From DATAAZ01 sp036259875 (GTDB lineage Bacteria; Actinomycetota; Thermoleophilia; Gaiellales; Gaiellaceae), in NCBI GenBank assembly GCA_036259875.1, contig DATAAZ010000025.1, positions 9,502 to 73,501 on the forward strand: 64,000 nt of DNA, in the 5' to 3' direction. The stretch's first letter is position 1, and every line of letters begins with the position of its first letter. This document shows positions 1 through 7,502 of the stretch, piece after piece. The notes beneath the pieces are model-generated. The model was not told the DNA's origin, made no database searches, and worked only from the letters and a program-made list of their open reading frames with translations. The position numbers were made by a program, and so were the translations under genes.

Positions 1-190
1 GACGTGCACCTAGTGCCCCTTCCAGCGATGCCCGCCGGCCCCTGGCGCGCGATCACGCGGCGCGACAGACCACCCTCGCCCTTGCGAAGGCCACCAGCCC
101 TTGCCGCCGACGAGTGCGCCCTCTTGCTTGGTGGTCGCGACCCTGGACCTCGGCAGCATCACCGGAAGGGGCACGAACCGATCGTACTCG
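1..190. repeat. Dispersed ~170-bp repeat, copy E1 (second copy near 27.6 kb)
   Basis: This stretch aligns with 27586-27760 at about 80 % identity over roughly 125 bp, by eye. It includes an identical 17-base block, gcgatcacgcggcgcga, near 49-65. The core of the block is a small hairpin, CGCG-ATCA-CGCG. Both copies lie just upstream of nitrogen-metabolism genes. The minus-strand translation is also similar between copies (for example APRDR-x-PG-x-G), with no frame-breaking gap, so a short coding sequence is possible. It could be a structured RNA, a mobile repeat or a small gene. I cannot decide which. Confidence 0.6.
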
Positions 191-232
191 GCCAGGCGGA
201 GGAATCCCTCGAGCGGCCGCGAACCGGGAGCC

Positions 233-481
233 ATGTCCACAGGCCCCAGCAGCCCGCCTCCGCCGACGCCCGGCTACTACGGCGCCAACCTTCCGCCCTT
301 CCCGATCCCGAACCCCGAGCTCATCGTCTACGCGTTCGCGCTGCTCGTCGTCGGGGTCGTCGCAGCCGCAGCCGAGTCGGTTCCCGTCGCGCTTTGGGTC
401 GACTTCGCCAAGTGGGCGACGGCGGCCTACCTGCTCACGCGCGGCATCGCGAAGCTCGGCAAGGTCTACGAGAACCGCTAG
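233..481 (+). CDS. Small proline-rich-headed membrane protein, unknown function
   Basis: This ORF encodes 82 residues. The N-terminal 28 residues are rich in Pro, Gly and Tyr (including SSPPPPTPGYYG). A hydrophobic helix follows at about residues 29-47 (LIVYAFALLVVGVVAAAAES), then a second, weaker hydrophobic stretch at about 50-72 and a basic tail ending KVYENR. The ATG is preceded by a GGGAG ribosome-binding-like sequence. It looks like a two-pass membrane protein. It lies 43 bp upstream of an aminotransferase on the same strand and downstream of repeat E1. I do not recognise the family. Confidence 0.6.
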   Translation: MSTGPSSPPPPTPGYYGANLPPFPIPNPELIVYAFALLVVGVVAAAAESVPVALWVDFAKWATAAYLLTRGIAKLGKVYENR

Positions 482-524
482 CGCCGCGGGTCCGGCGGCG
501 CGACCGCGTTGTAGACTCGCTCGC

Positions 525-1904
525 GTGGCAACCCCGACGAGCGACCGGCTCTGGCGCCACTTCACGCCGGCCGTGCACGCGCCGATCGTCATCGAGCGCG
601 CGGAGGGCTGCTACATCTGGGACACCGAGGGCAACCGCTACCTCGACGCGCTCTCCGCGCTCTACTGCGTCAACATCGGGTACGGCCCGTGGCCGGAGAT
701 CGCCGAAGCCGCCCGCGGGCAGCTGGAGCGGCTCCCGTTCTTCACGAACTGGGTCGGCTTCGCGACGCCTCCCGCGCTCGAGCTCACGGAACGGCTCGCG
801 CAGCTCGTCCCGATCGAGGTGGGGCGCGTCTTCTTCGTCTCGGGCGGCTCCGAGGCCGTCGAGACGGCGCTCAAGGTCGCGCGCCAGTACCACCGCCTCC
901 GCGGCGAGCCGGGGCGCTACAAGTACGTGACGCGCCGAAGCGCCTACCACGGGACGACGATGGGGGCGCTCTCGGTGAACGGGAACGCGAACCTCCGCGC
1001 GCAGTTCGAGCCGCTCCTCCCCGGCTGCCTTCGCGCCCCGATGCCGTACCGGTACCGCTGTCCGTACTGCTCGGAGAAGCCCGAATGCACGCTGCGCTGC
1101 GCGGACGAGATCGACGAGATCATCCGCGCGGAGGAGCCGGCCACGGTCGCGGCGGTGATGCTCGAGCCCGTCCAGAACTCCGCCGGGTCGATCACCCCGC
1201 CGCCCGGCTACTTCGAGCGCATCCGCCAGATCTGCGACGAGCACGGCGTGCTGCTCGTTGCCGACGAGGTCATTTCCGGCTTCGGGCGGGTCGGCGAGTG
1301 GTTCGGCTCCACACGGTACGGGATCGAGCCCGACATGATGGTGATGGCGAAGGGCCTGACGAGCGCGTATGCGCCGCTCGGCGCCGTCGTCGCGACCCCG
1401 GAGGTGATCGAGCCGTTCTTCCGCGAGGCGACGACGTCGTTCATCCACGGGATTACGTTCGGGGGGCACCCGGTCTCGTGCGCGATCGCGCTCGCGAACC
1501 TCGACGTCTTCGAGCGCGAGGATCTGATCGGCCACGTGCAGCGGCACATGGGTGATTTCCGCGCCGCCTTCGACCAGCTGCGGGACGAGCACCCGATGGT
1601 CGGCGACGTGCGCGGCGACGGCTTCTTCTACTCGTTCGAGCTCGTCAAGGACAAGGAGACGAAGGCGACGTTCGCGCCTCCGGAGCGCGACGCGCTGATC
1701 AAGACGTTCGTCGTCCCGCGCGCGCGCGAGCTCGGGGTCTACACGCGGGTCGACGACCGCGGCGAGACGGCCGCGCAGTTCGCGCCGCCGCTCGTGGCCG
1801 GCGAGGCGGAGCTGGACGAGTTCGTCGGCGTCCTCCGCCAGATTCTCGACGAGGCGTGGGATCGCTTCGTCGAGGCACCGCGCGGCGAGCTCGCCGCGCG
1901 TTGA
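525..1904 (+). CDS. Class-III PLP aminotransferase (omega-amino acid/polyamine:pyruvate type)
   Basis: This 459-residue protein transfers an amino group from an omega-amine to a 2-oxo acid, using PLP in the cytoplasm. Visible features are the N-terminal substrate loop LDALSALYCVNIGYG, the PLP phosphate-binding SGGSEAVETALK, the AYHGTT motif, the Asp-containing VADEVISGFGR and the Schiff-base lysine in MAKGLTSAY. A Cys-rich stretch, RCPYCSEKPEC, is inserted before the large-domain core. It is a paralogue of the aminotransferase at 56221-57750, sharing for instance ITFGGHPV and ELVKDKET. The start is GTG at 525 because a TAGACT box (512-517) sits seven bases upstream, which is a leaderless arrangement. 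Substrate preference cannot be read from the sequence. Confidence 0.92.
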   Translation: MATPTSDRLWRHFTPAVHAPIVIERAEGCYIWDTEGNRYLDALSALYCVNIGYGPWPEIAEAARGQLERLPFFTNWVGFATPPALELTERLAQLVPIEVGRVFFVSGGSEAVETALKVARQYHRLRGEPGRYKYVTRRSAYHGTTMGALSVNGNANLRAQFEPLLPGCLRAPMPYRYRCPYCSEKPECTLRCADEIDEIIRAEEPATVAAVMLEPVQNSAGSITPPPGYFERIRQICDEHGVLLVADEVISGFGRVGEWFGSTRYGIEPDMMVMAKGLTSAYAPLGAVVATPEVIEPFFREATTSFIHGITFGGHPVSCAIALANLDVFEREDLIGHVQRHMGDFRAAFDQLRDEHPMVGDVRGDGFFYSFELVKDKETKATFAPPERDALIKTFVVPRARELGVYTRVDDRGETAAQFAPPLVAGEAELDEFVGVLRQILDEAWDRFVEAPRGELAAR

Positions 1905-2009
1905 GCGAGCCACGCCGGCCCGCGCGCCCACTCGCCGTCGCGTGCGCAGTCGACGCCGCCGCCGCTCCGGTTCAATCAACGCCGCTTTGCGCCTGACGGA
2001 AGAGACGCC

Positions 2010-2115
2010 GACGCCCAGGGGCCCGTCGACGGCGTACGGTTCCAGAAGGTCGGCCCGGTCCAGCTCAAGGGCGTGGCCAGGGCGCGAGACCGTGCACCGC
2101 GCGGTGCGGGAATAG
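2010..2115 (+). pseudogene. Decayed C-terminal fragment of a class-III adenylate/guanylate cyclase
   Basis: Plus-strand translation from about 2010 reads DAQGPVDGVRFQKVGPVQLK then GVA. This resembles the end of class-III cyclase catalytic domains (V-R-F-x-x-x-G-x-x-x-L-K-G-V). The frame then shifts and continues as PGRETVHRAVRE followed by a TAG at 2113. A normal cyclase end would run straight through as LKGVARPV-x-x-H/Y-x-A. No catalytic core lies upstream. I read this as a remnant. The short length limits confidence. Confidence 0.45.
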
Positions 2116-2118
2116 CGC

Positions 2119-2457
2119 TCAGCCCGCCTTCTTGTCGAGACGCTGGAGCAGCTCGTGAGCGGCGAGCTCGATCTCCTTGTGGCGCCACTCGGCGGCGCGG
2201 TAGTGGCACGCGATCAAACCCGTTCGATGCACTCGCCGGAAATCGCCGTAGACGAACGCATACCGAGCCTTCGTGTTCTCCGACGCACCCTCCGTCAGCC
2301 CGAGATGCCACTCGGCGTACTCGTCCCACGAGTGCTTGCTCAGAAAGGCGTTCTCTTCCTCTGCGCGAGGCTGCACGTCGCCCCAGTCGCTGTCGAGGAC
2401 GTACTGACGCGCCTCGATGAGCCGCTGGGCGCGGCGCACGGCGTCGTCGTTCAGCAC
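2119..2457 (-). CDS. Conserved hypothetical protein
   Basis: This ORF encodes 112 residues, with a GTG start. The protein is hydrophilic, Trp- and Tyr-rich and mixed alpha in character, with no signal peptide or membrane helix. Distinctive stretches are SDWGDVQPRAEEENAFL and WDEYAEWHLGLTEGASENTK, followed by RYAFVYGDFRRVHRTGL. The composition, with internal acidic and aromatic motifs, looks like a real gene. I recall similar small proteins in actinobacteria but cannot name a function. It is the last gene of a minus-strand run after the DmdA-like enzyme, separated from it by 84 bp. Confidence 0.6.
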   Translation of the reverse strand: MLNDDAVRRAQRLIEARQYVLDSDWGDVQPRAEEENAFLSKHSWDEYAEWHLGLTEGASENTKARYAFVYGDFRRVHRTGLIACHYRAAEWRHKEIELAAHELLQRLDKKAG

Positions 2458-2541
2458 GTACGAAGCGATCGCGCGAGTGTGACGGCAACAGACCGTCGCC
2501 GCGCGGCCGAGCAGGCGCGGGCTCGCGGCTGACGCGGCGCG

Positions 2542-3669
2542 CTACGAGACGGGGATCTGCTTCTCCGGGTCCCAGAACGGCATGGGCGCGACCGTCGCGC
2601 GTCGCCGGCCCCACTCGCTCTCGACGTCGAGCGCCTGTCCGAGCTCCGAGAGTCCGACCGGCACCCACGCGTACCCGATGTTGCGCTCCAGTCGCGGCGA
2701 GTACACGGCGGACGTCACCTTCCCGACCCGCTCCCCGTTTGCGAACACGGGCCACTTCGTGAAGTTGAGGCTCGGAAGCGGCTCGCCGTCGATCTCTACA
2801 CCGACGATCCTCCGCCGGACGCCGCGGTCCTTGATCCGCCTGAGCGCGTCCCGCGCGACGCACTCGACGTCGAGGTCGACGAGCCGGTCGAGGCCGAGCT
2901 CGAAGGGGTCGTTCTCGTACGTCATGTCGGCGCCCCAGTTGAAGATGCCGCCCTCGATCCGCCGGATATCGGACGGGCCCGTCGGCCTCATCTCGTAGGG
3001 CTCGCCGGCCTCCATGATGAGGTCCCACAGCTCCGTGCCGCGGCTCGAGTCACAGAGGTAGACCTCGAAGCCGACCTCGGACGTCCAGCCTGTCCGCGTC
3101 ACGACGACAGGGATTCCCGCGACCTCCGTCTCGGCGAAGGAGTAGTAGCGAAGCTCGAGGATCTCCTGGCCGAAGAGGTCGCGCACGACGTCCTTCGACT
3201 TCGGCCCCTGGATCTGGAGCGGCGAGACGTCGACCTCCCTGAGCTCGACGTCCATCTTCGCGTAGGGGGCAAGCCCCTTCGCGTAGAGGAGGACATCGCT
3301 AGAGGCGAGCGCGAGCCAGAAGCGGTTCTCGTCCATCCGGGTCAGCACCGGGTCGTTCAGGATTCCGCCGTCCGGCGCCGTCACGAGCACGTACTTCGCC
3401 TGGCCGACCGCGCACTCCGCCAGGTTTCTCGGCGTCAGGAGCTGCGTGAAGCGGAAGCCATCGGGGCCGGAAATCTCGAGACAGCGCTCGACCGCGACGT
3501 CCCAGAGCGTCACGTGGTTGAGCAGATGCCAGTACTCCGCTTCGAAGTCGTCGAAGGAGATCGGAAAGAGCATGTGGTTGTAGACCGTGTACCCCTTCGG
3601 GGCATAGCGCTGCTCGGCTTCAAAGAAGGGCGAGCGGCGGAGGCGCGCGCCGCGCTGGACGAGCGCCAT
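2542..3669 (-). CDS. GcvT/DmdA-like folate-dependent aminomethyl- or methyltransferase
   Basis: This 375-residue protein has the GcvT fold (folate-binding barrel plus C-terminal barrel). Several blocks resemble the DmdA (dimethylsulfoniopropionate demethylase) branch more than the glycine-cleavage T protein: YTVYNHMLFP, WDVAVERCLEI, QLLTPRNL, GGILNDPV, SPLQIQGPKS, TGWTSEVGFEVYL and IEGGIFNWGADM. Members of the family hand a methyl or methylene group to tetrahydrofolate. The assignment to DMSP is not secure, since many soil actinobacterial relatives are uncharacterised. The start is taken at the ATG at 3669. In-frame sequence upstream of it overlaps the MOSC gene and looks non-coding. It is followed by a hypothetical gene and preceded by MOSC and peroxidase genes on the same strand. 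Confidence 0.85.
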   Translation of the reverse strand: MALVQRGARLRRSPFFEAEQRYAPKGYTVYNHMLFPISFDDFEAEYWHLLNHVTLWDVAVERCLEISGPDGFRFTQLLTPRNLAECAVGQAKYVLVTAPDGGILNDPVLTRMDENRFWLALASSDVLLYAKGLAPYAKMDVELREVDVSPLQIQGPKSKDVVRDLFGQEILELRYYSFAETEVAGIPVVVTRTGWTSEVGFEVYLCDSSRGTELWDLIMEAGEPYEMRPTGPSDIRRIEGGIFNWGADMTYENDPFELGLDRLVDLDVECVARDALRRIKDRGVRRRIVGVEIDGEPLPSLNFTKWPVFANGERVGKVTSAVYSPRLERNIGYAWVPVGLSELGQALDVESEWGRRRATVAPMPFWDPEKQIPVS

Positions 3670-3704
3670 GTCGAACGCTACGGCGCGCGCCGTTCGCGCC
3701 GCCG

Positions 3705-4466
3705 TCACAGCGGCTCGACGGGGTCGCCCACGCGAATCCGGCCCGGGCGCTCGACGTCGGCGTAGACGCCGAAGTCCGCGTGCTTGCCGTTCCGCAGGCC
3801 GCGGTAGCGCCTGATGGAACGGACCGTGTCGAAGTCCTTGATCCCGGTGTCCGGGTTGCGGGTCGTCATGCGGCAGCGGGCATCCGGCTCCGTGACGCGC
3901 ACGACAACCTCGCCGAGGCGCAGGCGCCTGCCGAGCCACTCGTCCTCCTCGTGAGGGCGCGTGCCCGCGACGTGGACGAGCATCCGAAAGCGTCGCCCGT
4001 CAACGCGTTCCTCACCCGACCGCCGCGCGAGCTCCTCGAGCGACGCGTCGGACAGCAGCGAGATGGGCCACGCGTCGAAGCCGCCGCCCGGCTCGTCTGC
4101 GCGCATGAGGTGGACCGGCTCGCCGAGGAGCTCGGAGAGCGCCTCGGCCCACGGCCCCTCGACGACGTGACCCCAGACCGGACGGTCCCAGAACGCGGTG
4201 AACCGGCGCTCGCCGAGCTCGACCGGTGCGTCGACGACGCGGCCGTCCGGGAACGTCAGCGCAAGCCGCGTCGCGTCGCGATCGGTCTCGGCGCGAACGC
4301 CGAACAGCGGCCCGTCCTTTGTGCCGCTCCAGCGCTTCCCTCGCCCGTCGACGAGGAAGAAGCGGCGGTTCTCGGGCACGCCGGTGGGCGTCACCTCGAC
4401 CTCCTCCGGGTGGACGAGCGCGAGTCCCTTGACGGGCGTGACGGCGAGTCGCGAGACGCTCGGCAC
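3705..4466 (-). CDS. MOSC domain protein (molybdenum-cofactor sulfurase C-terminal/YcbX-like)
   Basis: This 253-residue protein has an N-terminal MOSC beta-barrel (from VSRLAVTPVKGLALVHPEEV) and a C-terminal MOSC domain with the Cys-containing stretch DARCRMTTRNPDTG and the YADVERPGRIRVGDPV end. The MOSC family includes YcbX and mARC, which bind sulfurated molybdenum cofactor and reduce N-hydroxylated compounds, and MOCS3-like sulfur carriers. The conserved Cys is present, but the enzymatic role is inferred. The GTG start at 4466 begins the conserved N-terminus exactly. The longer open frame upstream runs antisense-free through the peroxidase gene and is a shadow. It lies 29 bp downstream of the peroxidase gene. 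Confidence 0.88.
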   Translation of the reverse strand: MPSVSRLAVTPVKGLALVHPEEVEVTPTGVPENRRFFLVDGRGKRWSGTKDGPLFGVRAETDRDATRLALTFPDGRVVDAPVELGERRFTAFWDRPVWGHVVEGPWAEALSELLGEPVHLMRADEPGGGFDAWPISLLSDASLEELARRSGEERVDGRRFRMLVHVAGTRPHEEDEWLGRRLRLGEVVVRVTEPDARCRMTTRNPDTGIKDFDTVRSIRRYRGLRNGKHADFGVYADVERPGRIRVGDPVEPL

Positions 4467-4495
4467 GGCGCGCAGCGTACCGCGCGAGCGACTGG

Positions 4496-6046
4496 CTACC
4501 CGAGCGGCGCCAGGAGCGCCTTCTTGCCTTCGAACGCGAAGAGCAGGAGGTCGACCATCCGGAAGGTCGTGTTGTTCGGTCCGAGCGTCGGGTGCCACGT
4601 CGGATCGCGCACGATCGAGTGCTGGCTGCCTTCCATCGCGCGGTGGAAGGTCTCCGAGACCACGCGCGCGCCCACACCCTTGAGCCTTCCCGCGTTGAGC
4701 TCCGCCTCGCGGAGGACGTAGAACCAAAGCGGCGTGTCCTTGACGAGCGCCTGCCGCTGGGTCGCGGTCAGCGCGTCGAGCGTCGCCCCGTTCTGCCCGT
4801 TTCGGATCTGCGCGCTCGTCAGCTTCGTCACGTTGACGCCCTTGTTCTTGAGGACCGTCGCCATCTGCTGGCCAGTCGCGAGGCGCACCATCCGCGCGCG
4901 CGTCAGGTTGCGGAAGGCGAGGTTCCCCTCCGTGCCGCCCGGAAAGCCGGGGAGGAACTTGAGCGGGTTGGCGATCAGCGTGTTCATTCGCATCGCGCGG
5001 TTGAACTTCGCCGCGGGCACGACGAGATTCGGCTTGTTCGCCTCGCCGAAGTCGAAAAGCCGGCGGAAGTCGGCGATCCAGGTACTGAGGAGGCGCCGGC
5101 TTCCGCCCAGGTCGCCGCTGCCGGCCGAGAACACGAAGAGCCAGTCGAGCGTCCCGGCCCCGTCGTCGAAGAACCTGTTCCAGTTGTAGGCGGGCCGGAT
5201 CATGCTGTGCCCGAGCCGGAAGGCCGCGACCGAGAACTCGATCGGCATCGTCGGTACCTGCGTCGCGGGCGCGCCGACCTCGAAGGCCTTCCGGCCGTTC
5301 GTGAAGACGTCGTTCACGACCCCCGGCGCGCAGATTCGGGGCAGGTAGTCGGTCCGGAGCATCCACTGGTAGTGCTTCGTGACGATCTCCCGCGCCTGGG
5401 CAAACCGCTGCGCCGGAGGCATGGAGGAGGGGAGCGTGTCGACGACCCGGTTGTGGAACCGGATGAACGCGAGGTGCGTCTGGGCGACCGCGAGGTTCTC
5501 GTCGTTTCGCGGGTCCGGGATCACCGCCTTCCGCTTCTTCGCGACGGTGTTCCCGTCGCCGCGTGGGAGGTCGAAGCCGGGCTTCGACGCAATCCCGTCC
5601 GCGGCTTCCGTCTTGCCGATCCTGAGGTGGACGCCATCGGCCCTGTAGAACCTCGCGGATGCGGGATCCTGTGGGCCGGCTCCGTACAGTGAGTCGAGGT
5701 CGAGGGTCGGGGAGCGGGCCTGGAGGAGCTGCGCGGGCGAGACGTTTGCCCCGAGCATGACGGTCGTCCTGTCGAATGTGAGGTCGTGGTCGACGAACTG
5801 ACCGACATACGTGAACCCGGCCGGGATCTGCGACGAGCCGCCGCCGCCCACCGCCATCGCGTTTCCGAGCTTCTTCCGGAGTGGCTCGCGGAGCTGCTTC
5901 CCGATCCCGCTCGGCCCCATCCGCGAGAAGCGAAACGGTACCGCACGGCTCTCGACCTCCGCCGGGAGCGCGCGCGCCCGGCCGCCCTCGCTCTCGGTGA
6001 GCAGCCCTTCTCCGAGCACGAAGTAGCTTTCCGACCCGTGATCCAC
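4496..6046 (-). CDS. Animal-type haem peroxidase (peroxinectin/cyclooxygenase superfamily)
   Basis: This 516-residue protein shows the peroxidase-cyclooxygenase signature. The distal block GQFVDHDLTFDRT gives Q83, D86, H87 and D88, corresponding to the myeloperoxidase distal Gln, haem-ester Asp, distal His and Ca-ligand Asp. PDPRNDEN gives the catalytic R180 and a Glu three residues on (E183), the second haem-ester residue. AFRLGHSMIRP supplies the proximal H280, and LDLDSLYG resembles the calcium loop. No signal peptide is visible, so the protein appears cytoplasmic or is exported by another route. The start is GTG at 6046, behind an AGGAGG five bases upstream. The substrate is unknown. Bacterial members are sporadic, and conservation of both haem-linking acids suggests a covalently bound, active haem. 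Confidence 0.93.
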   Translation of the reverse strand: MDHGSESYFVLGEGLLTESEGGRARALPAEVESRAVPFRFSRMGPSGIGKQLREPLRKKLGNAMAVGGGGSSQIPAGFTYVGQFVDHDLTFDRTTVMLGANVSPAQLLQARSPTLDLDSLYGAGPQDPASARFYRADGVHLRIGKTEAADGIASKPGFDLPRGDGNTVAKKRKAVIPDPRNDENLAVAQTHLAFIRFHNRVVDTLPSSMPPAQRFAQAREIVTKHYQWMLRTDYLPRICAPGVVNDVFTNGRKAFEVGAPATQVPTMPIEFSVAAFRLGHSMIRPAYNWNRFFDDGAGTLDWLFVFSAGSGDLGGSRRLLSTWIADFRRLFDFGEANKPNLVVPAAKFNRAMRMNTLIANPLKFLPGFPGGTEGNLAFRNLTRARMVRLATGQQMATVLKNKGVNVTKLTSAQIRNGQNGATLDALTATQRQALVKDTPLWFYVLREAELNAGRLKGVGARVVSETFHRAMEGSQHSIVRDPTWHPTLGPNNTTFRMVDLLLFAFEGKKALLAPLG

Positions 6047-6101
6047 AGCGCCTCCTAAGGTCGTCGGTTCGGCGAACGAGCTCGCATCGCCCCGCTGACC
6101 G

Positions 6102-7502
6102 TCAACGGATCGCCCCCAGGGCGGCCGCCGCCTCGAAGCGCTCCTTCGCGAGCGCGAGCCCAGCGGGGACGGGCGTCGGGTAGCGGCGGGTCAGGCAGGC
6201 GCGACAGAAGGTCGCGGGGGGGCGGCGGATCGCCGCCTGCATGCCGTCGAGCGAGAGGTAGGCGAGCGACGTTGCGCCGATCGCCTCGCGGACGTCCTCG
6301 ACCGACCGACCGGCCGCGATCAGCTCCGTCTCGGTCGCCATGTCGATTCCGTAGAAGCACGGCGAGAGAATCGGCGGCGAGGAAACGCGCACGTGGACCT
6401 CGTCGGCTCCCTCCTCGAAGAGCATGGCGACGATCTGACGCGTGGTCGTACCCCGCACGATCGAGTCGTCGACGACGACGACCCGCTTCCCCGCGATCTC
6501 CGCGAGCGCGTTGAACTTCGTCTTGATCCCGTGCTCACGGAGCGACTGGTCGGGCTGGATGAACGTGCGGCCGACGTAGCGGTTCTTGATCAGCCCCTCG
6601 CTGAACGGGATCCCGCTCGCGCGCGCGAAGCCGATCGCCGCAGGCGTGCCGGAGTCGGGGATCGGGATGACGACGTCCGCCTCCGCGGGCGCTTCCTCGG
6701 CGAGGCGCTCGCCCATCCGCACGCGCGCGCCGTGCAGCTCGACGCCGCGGAGCTTCGAGTCGGGCCGTCCGAAGTAGATGTACTCGAAGATGCAGAGCGC
6801 GCCTTCCCGGCTCCGCTCGACCGCCCGCAGCGAGCGCACGCCCTCGTCGTCGACGACGACCAGCTCGCCCGGCTCCACTTCCCGCGCGAGCTCGGCCCCG
6901 ATGAGGTCGAGCGCGCACGTCTCCGACGAGAGCACCGGGGCGCGGTCGAGCTCTCCGAGCACGAGCGGGCGGATGCCGTTCGGATCCCGGAAGCCGACGA
7001 GCTTCCCCTCGGCGAGGAGCACGATCGTGTACGCGCCCTCGAGGCGGCGCATCGTCGAGGCAACGGCTTCCTCGAGCGGTCGCTCGTCGTGGGCGAGGAG
7101 CGCGGCGACGACCTCGGTGTCGGACGTTGTCGTGAGGCGCACGCCGGCCGCGGCGAGCTCCTCCCGGAGGGCGGAAGTGTTCGTCAGGTTCCCGTTGTGG
7201 CCGAGCGCGACGGTGCGCGCGGGGCCGTGGCGGACGACGGGCTGCGCGTTCGCCCACCGCGCGCCGCCCGTCGTCGAGTAGCGGCAGTGCGCGATCGCCG
7301 CCTCCCCGCCCAGGCCGCGGAGCTTCTCCTCCGAGAAGACCTGCGTCACGAGACCCATGTCGCGAAGCGCGGTGACGCGTCCGGCGTCCGAGACGGCGAT
7401 CCCCGCCGATTCCTGCCCGCGGTGCTGGAGCGCGAAGAGACCGAAGTACGCGAGGCGCGCGACGTCCCGCCCGGGCGCGTGAATCCCGAGGACGCCGCAC
7501 AT
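6102..7502 (-). CDS. purF: Amidophosphoribosyltransferase
   Basis: PurF catalyses the first committed step of purine synthesis, PRPP plus glutamine to phosphoribosylamine. The 466-residue protein begins MCGVLGIHAPG, so the class-II amidotransferase Cys2 is exposed with no propeptide. The PRPP motif VVVVDDSIVRGTT is present. Cys residues in ALCIFEY, SPCFYGIDM and TFCRACL occupy the positions of the B. subtilis-type Fe-S ligands, so an oxygen-labile cluster is likely. Its ATG shares one base with the stop of purL (TGATG at 7500-7504 on the minus strand), so translation is coupled. This is the last gene of the purL-purF block. Confidence 0.98.
   Translation of the reverse strand: MCGVLGIHAPGRDVARLAYFGLFALQHRGQESAGIAVSDAGRVTALRDMGLVTQVFSEEKLRGLGGEAAIAHCRYSTTGGARWANAQPVVRHGPARTVALGHNGNLTNTSALREELAAAGVRLTTTSDTEVVAALLAHDERPLEEAVASTMRRLEGAYTIVLLAEGKLVGFRDPNGIRPLVLGELDRAPVLSSETCALDLIGAELAREVEPGELVVVDDEGVRSLRAVERSREGALCIFEYIYFGRPDSKLRGVELHGARVRMGERLAEEAPAEADVVIPIPDSGTPAAIGFARASGIPFSEGLIKNRYVGRTFIQPDQSLREHGIKTKFNALAEIAGKRVVVVDDSIVRGTTTRQIVAMLFEEGADEVHVRVSSPPILSPCFYGIDMATETELIAAGRSVEDVREAIGATSLAYLSLDGMQAAIRRPPATFCRACLTRRYPTPVPAGLALAKERFEAAAALGAIR

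Noticed and set aside
10..240. Minus-strand 76-codon ORF in E1 as a definite gene
   Set aside because: Similarity to the E2 frame exists, but no start signal or recognised family. It is kept only as a possibility under the repeat.
1976..3028. Long open frames antisense or out of frame to real genes (for example here and at 435-1979, 24205-25563, 46157-47170)
   Set aside because: Their translations are Arg/Pro/Ala-rich with no domain motifs and mirror clear genes. This is the usual effect of high GC with few stop codons.
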